64,000 nucleotides of DNA from NCBI GenBank assembly GCA_943736015.1, contig OX031057.1, forward strand, positions 57,990,001 through 58,054,000. Direction: 5' to 3'. Positions within the stretch are counted from its first letter, which is position 1. Each line of letters opens with the position of its first letter. Below the pieces are notes generated by a model that worked only from the letters and a program-made list of their open reading frames with translations, was not told where the DNA came from and ran no database searches. The stretch is from Tridacna crocea. Its lineage: Eukaryota > Mollusca > Bivalvia > Cardiida > Cardiidae. Below are positions 52,747-61,489 of the stretch, in pieces. Made by a program: the position numbers and the translations under genes.

Positions 52747-54644
52747 TAGCAAACCACTTCTCATGTTCATTTACCTGGCTATCAGACCACCAAAACAGTG
52801 TAACAGAAGGAACATTTTCACACATTCAGATTAATGTTTTGAATTTGAAATTTGTGTTTAATGTCTAGAGCTAAGGGAGGTTAAATGAACACAAAAACAA
52901 ACGGGGGAATTAAAAAGGTAGTAGTTGCTCAGATTCCAAGCCTGTCCACCAGTAACTAAGACTAAAAGCATTTTGGGACCTGCCATCTGACCCACTGAGC
53001 CAGAGAAGCAGTTGATTTCAACCCAGAAAATTGACCTACTTATATTTAGCCCCCCTCCCCCCCCTTTTGTTCCAAAACATAGAAGTAGTTCCATTTGAAA
53101 GTTAGATCAATGCCCATATGAAATTTTGATATCAAGCATATTTGTCACTCTGTTTCTTTCAGACAAAAATGGAAGGCTATGTTTAAAAGGTGTTTCTGGT
53201 GTTGGTATGATCGTATCTTGAAAATGAGAGCATGAATGTGTTATTTCTTTAGGAACTACTTTGCTTTTCATTGACCTAATTACGCATAACGGTCTGCTAG
53301 GAGTAAAAACCTGGTTTTAAATTAACTTTGCCAGTGTATTTTAAGGCTTATATGTAATTCTTTTGAGAATGGCTGGCATGCAAAATCAACATGTATGCCA
53401 AAATAACACTGACACTGGCATTTCTTTGAGTAAAATGGGTGACAGAAGGTCGGGTTCTAAACCGATCGACCCGCACCCCCCACCCACCTGAGTTATTTAT
53501 ATCGATATGAAGGGTCTGTCTATTGTTCAGATCAGCTTCCTTGTCTCACACCCAACACTTTGGATGTATTGAGATGATCAAAGAAAACATGATGAAGAAT
53601 CATGCCTAGCCTAATTAAATAAACCAGAGACCCCACTTATTTCAAAAGCAACTTGCAGCTGTTGCAAGAAAAAAATGAGCAAAGCAAACTTTAAGTGCCC
53701 TTTTCTCTACATGAAGTTGTTTAAAACAGCAAGAAAAATACTTTGGGGTTGTACTGATGGCATGTTTTGACAGGAAAGATGTTGCAGAAAACAGATAAAT
53801 CACTAATTAATAGATCTAGATAAAAAGAACATGAATAATAAAGAAAGAAAATCATGAGTTTTCTTAAGTGCAGGATGGGGGAAAAATTGCTCAGTGTTGC
53901 TTTAAGATAGCCTCATATGTTTAAAGGAGTTGTCAATTAATTTTGCTTGGTAAAGTGGAAAACCAAAAAAAGGGCTCGTTACGTTGCACTTTGCCAGGCT
54001 AAAGCGGGCAAAATGTTGCGAATTTACATTTTGTCTTTTCGTGCCCCAACGACATACAGTCAGAAAGCACGCAATGACTAAATGTAGAGTAGAAACTGTG
54101 ATAATTTTGAAAAATGACCCTGTGATCTATGGCACTTACGCAGACGTGAAAACATGAATTCAACAAGAGGCACTAATAATGCTGTTTTTCTTGATTACTT
54201 GGTGGGAAAAAAAACACTGGAAAATACATGTATACTCTCCTGATTGAATTGTCTCTATTTCGGAATGACAAAATTAGTCACACAAACGACCGAAGCGAGA
54301 AAGTGAATGCGAAACCCAGATTTACGCTTAACTGCATGTACCAAAATGCCATATATCATTGGGTCTTCATCACAATCCATTTCCGAGCCTATCATTGTTT
54401 TCCCGTTTAAGCGGTTGAAGCATGTCATCGCGAGCAGAAGTATTATCATGTCGGTTCGGGATATCTTCCCAGCCAATGCTTGGTAAGCCGTATGCGTTGG
54501 GGTAAGACAAAGAAGCCAATGAATATAAATCAAAGTAGACAAGTAGAGATACTGTGTTATGAGATGGGAAATAACCCTTGCAACTCTGATTGCAGACTAC
54601 ACTTCTCCAGTAAGAGTTACTGTTCCTGACCCCTTTACAGCTTA
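52747..54644. repeat. Satellite unit 28
   Basis: 1898 bp. Poly-C run 8. AAC marker, plus C at 53914 (CATATG), shared with units 29 and 30. Confidence 0.95.
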
Positions 54645-56543
54645 TAGCAAACCACTTCTCATGTTCATTTACCTGGCTATCAGACCACCAAAACAGTGTA
54701 ACAGAAGGAACATTTTCACACATTCAGATTAATGTTTTGAATTTGAAATTTGTGTTTAATGTCTAGAGCTAAGGGAGGTTAAATGAACACAAAAACAAAC
54801 GGGGGAATTAAAAAGGTAGTAGTTGCTCAGATTCCAAGCCTGTCCACCAGTAACTAAGACTAAAAGCATTTTGGGACCTGCCATCTGACCCACTGAGCCA
54901 GAGAAGCAGTTGATTTCAACCCAGAAAATTGACCTACTTATATTTAGCCCCCCTCCCCCCCCTTTTGTTCCAAAACATAGAAGTAGTTCCATTTGAAAGT
55001 TAGATCAATGCCCATATGAAATTTTGATATCAAGCATATTTGTCACTCTGTTTCTTTCAGACAAAAATGGAAGGCTATGTTTAAAAGGTGTTTCTGGTGT
55101 TGGTATGATCGTATCTTGAAAATGAGAGCATGAATGTGTTATTTCTTTAGGAACTACTTTGCTTTTCATTGACCTAATTACGCATAACGGTCTGCTAGGA
55201 GTAAAAACCTGGTTTTAAATTAACTTTGCCAGTGTATTTTAAGGCTTATATGTAATTCTTTTGAGAATGGCTGGCATGCAAAATCAACATGTATGCCAAA
55301 ATAACACTGACACTGGCATTTCTTTGAGTAAAATGGGTGACAGAAGGTCGGGTTCTAAACCGATCGACCCGCACCCCCCACCCACCTGAGTTATTTATAT
55401 CGATATGAAGGGTCTGTCTATTGTTCAGATCAGCTTCCTTGTCTCACACCCAACACTTTGGATGTATTGAGATGATCAAAGAAAACATGATGAAGAATCA
55501 TGCCTAGCCTAATTAAATAAACCAGAGACCCCACTTATTTCAAAAGCAACTTGCAGCTGTTGCAAGAAAAAAATGAGCAAAGCAAACTTTAAGTGCCCTT
55601 TTCTCTACATGAAGTTGTTTAAAACAGCAAGAAAAATACTTTGGGGTTGTACTGATGGCATGTTTTGACAGGAAAGATGTTGCAGAAAACAGATAAATCA
55701 CTAATTAATAGATCTAGATAAAAAGAACATGAATAATAAAGAAAGAAAATCATGAGTTTTCTTAAGTGCAGGATGGGGGAAAAATTGCTCAGTGTTGCTT
55801 TAAGATAGCCTCATATGTTTAAAGGAGTTGTCAATTAATTTTGCTTGGTAAAGTGGAAAACCAAAAAAAGGGCTCGTTACGTTGCACTTTGCCAGGCTAA
55901 AGCGGGCAAAATGTTGCGAATTTACATTTTGTCTTTTCGTGCCCCAACGACATACAGTCAGAAAGCACGCAATGACTAAATGTAGAGTAGAAACTGTGAT
56001 AATTTTGAAAAATGACCCTGTGATCTATGGCACTTACGCAGACGTGAAAACATGAATTCAACAAGAGGCACTAATAATGCTGTTTTTCTTGATTACTTGG
56101 TGGGAAAAAAAAACACTGGAAAATACATGTATACTCTCCTGATTGAATTGTCTCTATTTCGGAATGACAAAATTAGTCACACAAACGACCGAAGCGAGAA
56201 AGTGAATGCGAAACCCAGATTTACGCTTAACTGCATGTACCAAAATGCCATATATCATTGGGTCTTCATCACAATCCATTTCCGAGCCTATCATTGTTTT
56301 CCTGTTTAAGCGGTTGAAGCATGTCATCGCGAGCAGAAGTATTATCATGTCGGTTCGGGATATCTTCCCAGCCAATGCTTGGTAAGCCGTATGCGTTGGG
56401 GTAAGACAAAGAAGCCAATGAATATAAATCAAGGTAGACAAGTAGAGATACTGTGTTATGAGATGGGAAATAACCCTTGCAACTCTGATTGCAGACTACA
56501 CTTCTCCAGTAAGAGTTACTGTTCCTGACCCCTTTACAGCTTA
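54645..56543. repeat. Satellite unit 29
   Basis: 1899 bp. Poly-C run 8. AAC marker, C at 55812, a nine-A run near 56105 (eight in most units), C to T at 56303 and private A to G at 56433. Confidence 0.95.
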
Positions 56544-58442
56544 TAGCAAACCACTTCTCATGTTCATTTACCTGGCTATCAGACCACCAAAACAGTGTAA
56601 CAGAAGGAAAATTTTCACACATTCAGATTAATGTTTTTAATTTGAAATTTGTGTTTAATGTCTAGAGCTAAGGGAGGTTAAATGAACACAAAAACAAACG
56701 GGGGAATTAAAAAGGTAGTAGTTGCTCAGATTCCAAGCCTGTCCACCAGTAACTAAGACTAAAAGCATTTTGGGACCTGCCATCTGACCCACTGAGCCAG
56801 AGAAGCAGTTGATTTCAACCCAGAAAATTGACCTACTTATATTTAGCCCCCCTCCCCCCCCTTTTGTTCCAAAACATAGAAGTAGTTCCATTTGAAAGTT
56901 AGATCAATGCCCATATGAAATTTTGATATCAAGCATATTTGTCACTCTGTTTCTTTCAGACAAAAATGGAAGGCTATGTTTAAAAGGTGTTTCTGGTGTT
57001 GGTATGATCGTATCTTGAAAATGAGAGCATGAATGTGTTATTTCTTTAGGAACTACTTTGCTTTTCATTGACCTAATTACGCATAACGGTCTGCTAGGAG
57101 TAAAAACCTGGTTTTAAATTAACTTTGCCAGTGTATTTTAAGGCTTATATGTAATTCTTTTGAGAATGGCTGGCATGCAAAATCAACATGTATGCCAAAA
57201 TAACACTGACACTGGCATTTCTTTGAGTAAAATGGGTGACAGAAGGTCGGGTTCTAAACCGATCGACCCGCACCCCCCACCCACCTGAGTTATTTATATC
57301 GATATGAAGGGTCTGTCTATTGTTCAGATCAGCTTCCTTGTCTCACACCCAACACTTTGGATGTATTGAGATGATCAAAGAAAACATGATGAAGAATCAT
57401 GCCTAGCCTAATTAAATAAACCAGAGACCCCACTTATTTCAAAAGCAACTTGCAGCTGTTGCAAGAAAAAAATGAGCAAAGCAAACTTTAAGTGCCCTTT
57501 TCTCTACATGAAGTTGTTTAAAACAGCAAGAAAAATACTTTGGGGTTGTACTGATGGCATGTTTTGACAGGAAAGATGTTGCAGAAAACAGATAAATCAC
57601 TAATTAATAGATCTAGATAAAAAGAACATGAATAATAAAGAAAGAAAATCATGAGTTTTCTTAAGTGCAGGATGGGGGAAAAATTGCTCAGTGTTGCTTT
57701 AAGATAGCCTCATATGTTTAAAGGAGTTGTCAATTAATTTTGCTTGGTAAAGTGGAAAACCAAAAAAAGGGCTCGTTACGTTGCACTTTGCCAGGCTAAA
57801 GCGGGCAAAATGTTGCGAATTTACATTTTGTCTTTTCGTGCCCCAACGACATACAGTCAGAAAGCACGCAATGACTAAATGTAGAGTAGAAACTGTGATA
57901 ATTTTGAAAAATGACCCTGTGATCTATGGCACTTACGCAGACGTGAAAACATGAATTCAACAAGAGGCACTAATAATGCTGTTTTTCTTGATTACTTGGT
58001 GGGAAAAAAAAACACTGGAAAATACATGTATACTCTCCTGATTGAATTGTCTCTATTTCGGAATGACAAAATTAGTCACACAAACGACCGAAGCGAGAAA
58101 GTGAATGCGAAACCCAGATTTACGCTTAACTGCATGTACCAAAATGCCATATATCATTGGGTCTTCATCACAATCCATTTCCGAGCCTATCATTGTTTTC
58201 CTGTTTAAGCGGTTGAAGCATGTTATCGCGAGCAGAAGTATTATCATGTCGGTTCGGGATATCTTCCCAGCCAATGCTTGGTAAGCCGTATGCGTTGGGG
58301 TAAGACAAAGAAGCCAATGAATATAAATCAAAGTAGACAAGTAGAGATACTGTGTTATGAGATGGGAAATAACCCTTGCAACTCTGATTGCAGACTACAC
58401 TTCTCCAGTAAGAGTTACTGTTCCTGACCCCTTTACAGCTTA
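56544..58442. repeat. Satellite unit 30
   Basis: 1899 bp. Poly-C run 8. T at 56638, C at 57711, nine-A run, T at 58202 (shared with unit 29) and private C to T at 58224. Confidence 0.95.
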
Positions 58443-60340
58443 TAGCAAACCACTTCTCATGTTCATTTACCTGGCTATCAGACCACCAAAACAGTGTAAC
58501 AGAAGGAAAATTTTCACACATTCAGATTAATGTTTTTAATTTGAAATTTGTGTTTAATGTCTAGAGCTAAGGGAGGTTAAATGAACACAAAAACAAACGG
58601 GGGAATTAAAAAGGTAGTAGTTGCTCAGATTCCAAGCCTGTCCACCAGTAACTAAGACTAAAAGCATTTTGGGACCTGCCATCTGACCCACTGAGCCAGA
58701 GAAGCAGTTGATTTCAACCCAGAAAATTGACCTACTTATATTTAGCCCCCCTCCCCCCCTTTTGTTCCAAAACATAGAAGTAGTTCCATTTGAAAGTTAG
58801 ATCAATGCCCATATGAAATTTTGATATCAAGCATATTTGTCACTCTGTTTCTTTCAGACAAAAATGGAAGGCTATGTTTAAAAGGTGTTTCTGGTGTTGG
58901 TATGATCGTATCTTGAAAATGAGAGCATGAATGTGTTATTTCTTTAGGAACTACTTTGCTTTTCATTGACCTAATTACGCATAACGGTCTGCTAGGAGTA
59001 AAAACCTGGTTTTAAATTAACTTTGCCAGTGTATTTTAAGGCTTATATGTAATTCTTTTGAGAATGGCTGGCATGCAAAATCAACATGTATGCCAAAATA
59101 ACACTGACACTGGCATTTCTTTGAGTAAAATGGGTGACAGAAGGTCGGGTTCTAAACCGATCGACCCGCACCCCCCACCCACCTGAGTTATTTATATCGA
59201 TATGAAGGGTCTGTCTATTGTTCAGATCAGCTTCCTTGTCTCACACCCAACACTTTGGATGTATTGAGATGATCAAAGAAAACATGATGAAGAATCATGC
59301 CTAGCCTAATTAAATAAACCAGAGACCCCACTTATTTCAAAAGCAACTTGCAGCTGTTGCAAGAAAAATATGAGCAAAGCAAACTTTAAGTGCCCTTTTC
59401 TCTACATGAAGTTGTTTAAAACAGCAAGAAAAATACTTTGGGGTTGTACTGATGGCATGTTTTGACAGGAAAGATGTTGCAGAAAACAGATAAATCACTA
59501 ATTAATAGATCTAGATAAAAAGAACATGAATAATAAAGAAAGAAAATCATGAGTTTTCTTAAGTGCAGGATGGGGGAAAAATTGCTCAGTGTTGCTTTAA
59601 GATAGCCTGATATGTTTAAAGGAGTTGTCAATTAATTTTGCTTGGTAAAGTGGAAAACCAAAAAAAGGGCTCGTTACGTTGCACTTTGCCAGGCTAAAGC
59701 GGGCAAAATGTTGCGAATTTACATTTTGTCTTTTCGTGCCCCAACGACATACAGTCAGAAAGCACGCAATGACTAAATGTAGAGTAGAAACTGTGATAAT
59801 TTTGAAAAATGACCCTGTGATCTATGGCACTTACGCAGACGTGAAAACATGAATTCAACAAGAGGCACTAATAATGCTGTTTTTCTTGATTACTTGGTGG
59901 GAAAAAAAAACACTGGAAAATACATGTATACTCTCCTGATTGAATTGTCTCTATTTCGGAATGACAAAATTAGTCACACAAACGACCGAAGCGAGAAAGT
60001 GAATGCGAAACCCAGATTTACGCTTAACTGCATGTACCAAAATGCCATATATCATTGGGTCTTCATCACAATCCATTTCCGAGCCTATCATTGTTTTCCC
60101 GTTTAAGCGGTTGAAGCATGTCATCGCGAGCAGAAGTATTATCATGTCGGTTCGGGATATCTTCCCAGCCAATGCTTGGTTAGCCGTATGCGTTGGGGTA
60201 AGACAAAGAAGCCAATGAATATAAATCAAAGTAGACAAGTAGAGATACTGTGTTATGAGATGGGAAATAACCCTTGCAACTCTGATTGCAGACTACACTT
60301 CTCCAGTAAGAGTTACTGTTCCTGACCCCTTTACAGCTTA
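58443..60340. repeat. Satellite unit 31
   Basis: 1898 bp. Poly-C run 7. T at 58537 (shared with units 17 and 30), private A to T at 59369, nine-A run, and private A to T at 60181. The last change puts a stop in the 117-codon minus-strand ORF. Confidence 0.95.
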
Positions 60341-60816
60341 TAGCAAACCACTTCTCATGTTCATTTACCTGGCTATCAGACCACCAAAACAGTGTAACAG
60401 AAGGAAAATTTTCACACATTCAGATTAATGTTTTGAATTTGAAATTTGTGTTTAATGTCTAGAGCTAAGGGAGGTTAAATGAACACAAAAACAAACGGGG
60501 GAATTAAAAAGGTAGTAGTTGCTCAGATTCCAAGCCTGTCCACCAGTAACTAAGACTAAAAGCATTTTGGGACCTGCCATCTGACCCACTGAGCCAGAGA
60601 AGCAGTTGATTTCAACCCAGAAAATTGACCTACTTATATTTAGCCCCCCTCCCCCCCCTTTTGTTCCAAAACATAGAAGTAGTTCCATTTGAAAGTTAGA
60701 TCAATGCCCATATGAAATTTTGATATCAAGCATATTTGTCACTCTGTTTCTTTCAGACAAAAATGGAAGGCTATGTTTAAAAGGTGTTTCTGGTGTTGGT
60801 ATGATCGTATCTTGAA
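60341..60816. repeat. Satellite unit 32, partial, cut by the LINE
   Basis: The first 476 bp of a unit, with poly-C run 8. It ends at CGTATCTTGAA, where other units continue with AATGAGAGC. Whether the rest of the unit and more array lie beyond the LINE cannot be seen. Confidence 0.94.
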
Positions 60817-60838
60817 TGAATGAATGAATGAATGAATG
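60813..60838. repeat. TGAA microsatellite, LINE 3' tail
   Basis: Six TGAA repeats plus TG on the plus strand (TTCA on the LINE coding strand). The first TGAA is already satellite sequence (CTTGAA), so tail and target overlap by up to 4 bp. This fits annealing of the tail to the target during target-primed reverse transcription. Confidence 0.85.
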
Positions 60839-60845
60839 TTGTTTT

Positions 60846-60881
60846 ATGGCGCGTCGACAACTTTGGTCATTTAGCGCGCAT
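60846..60881 (-). other. GC-rich stem at the LINE 3' end
   Basis: ATGGCGCG at 60846-60853 can pair with CGCGCAT at 60875-60881 around a loop of about 21 nt. It sits 8 bases from the microsatellite tail. Such a terminal hairpin is a plausible RT recognition element; this is inference. Confidence 0.5.
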
Positions 60882-60967
60882 ATCTATGTTAAAAGATAAT
60901 AAACGTGGAGTTGTTTAAACTGAATAAAGTTTGAATTACAATAAAAGAATTAAATTAAGAAAATTTA

Positions 60968-61047
60968 ATGCATAAAGGGCTTCATCGAGTTACAGGGCAA
61001 TCCCTATATAGTCAAATGTTTTAAATGATAAGAACTGAATTAAGAAG
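60968..61047 (-). repeat. LINE 3' UTR direct repeat A
   Basis: An approximately 80-bp segment sharing GCATAAAGGGC, TCGAGTTACAGGGCAATCC and GTTTTAAATGATAAGA with the next segment. Confidence 0.75.
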
Positions 61048-61125
61048 AATGCATAAAGGGCATTATCGAGTTACAGGGCAATCCGTATATACTCAAAAGT
61101 TTTAAATGATAAGATTTAAGAATGT
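61048..61125 (-). repeat. LINE 3' UTR direct repeat B
   Basis: Adjacent copy of repeat A. It differs by scattered substitutions (for example CATTATCG against CTTCATCG), so the duplication predates this insertion. Confidence 0.75.
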
Positions 61126-61205
61126 GATAAAAAGGTTTAAACTCAATGCTGGTTTGATAAAAAGAAGTTTTTTTTTAAATGAAAAAGAAATATGTGTCAT
61201 TTATA

Positions 61206-61270
61206 ATGTGCATAAAATATGATATTGAGTGGCTGGGCATTCCCTGCCTACTCAACAGTTTTAGATTAAA
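61206..61270 (-). repeat. LINE 3' UTR direct repeat C (degenerate)
   Basis: A more diverged copy with the same order of blocks: GTGCATAAAA, GGGCATTCCCTGCCTACTCAA and AGTTTTAGAT. A still weaker echo may lie around 61128-61165. Confidence 0.5.
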
Positions 61271-61331
61271 AGGCAAGACTGATAATATTGTTTTTCCTTG
61301 GAAATGAGGTTAAAATTGATAAAGATTGGAG

Positions 61332-61365
61332 CCTCCAATGGGATAAGATACTCCCATTAAAGAGG
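61332..61365 (-). other. LINE 3' UTR inverted repeat 1
   Basis: AATGGGA at 61337-61343 pairs with TCCCATT at 61352-61358 over an 8-nt loop; CCTC at 61332-61335 and GAGG at 61362-61365 extend it. Confidence 0.6.
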
Positions 61366-61370
61366 TCCTG

Positions 61371-61422
61371 TCTCCAATGGGATAAGATGTCTCCAAGAGA
61401 GCCAATCCTCCCATTAAGGAGA
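61371..61422 (-). other. LINE 3' UTR inverted repeat 2
   Basis: TCTCC plus AATGGGA (61371-61382) pairs with TCCCATT plus GGAGA (61409-61415 and 61418-61422) across a 26-nt loop. The left arm shares CTCCAATGGGATAAGAT with inverted repeat 1, so the two hairpins come from one duplicated module. Confidence 0.6.
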
Positions 61423-61489
61423 TGCAAACTGAATATTTATGAAGTAAAAAATGTTGTAAAAGGATGGGTAAGAAACTCAAGAGTAAATA

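Larger units (their letters stand above)
1..60816. repeat. Tandem satellite array, 1.9-kb unit, 31 full copies plus a partial
   Basis: The same AT-rich unit of about 1.9 kb repeats head to tail without spacers. I phased it on TAGCAAACC at base 1, so boundaries are arbitrary. Start points are 1, 1896, 3785, 5683, 9066, 10966, 12864, 14763 and so on to 60341. Units differ by only a few substitutions, by the length of one poly-C and one poly-A run, and by rare 1-7 bp indels. The array runs off the left edge and is interrupted on the right by a LINE. Nothing in the unit resembles rRNA, 5S, histone, snRNA or tRNA genes. I do not recognise the family. It may be pericentromeric, subtelomeric or interstitial heterochromatin; the sequence does not say which. 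Confidence 0.98.
60839..61489 (-). other. LINE 3' untranslated region
   Basis: About 650 AT-rich bases between the pol stop and the tail, without an ORF that looks real. It holds three degenerate direct repeats, two adjacent inverted repeats close to the stop codon, and a GC-rich stem close to the tail. In LINEs the 3' UTR commonly contains the structure the reverse transcriptase recognises. Which of these elements serves that role here is not known. Confidence 0.8.

Noticed and set aside
1-60816. A CRISPR array, rDNA spacer, histone cluster or snRNA cluster as the origin of the repeat.
   Set aside because: The unit is 1.9 kb with no short repeat-spacer pattern, and no rRNA, histone or snRNA sequence is present in the unit on either strand as far as I can read.
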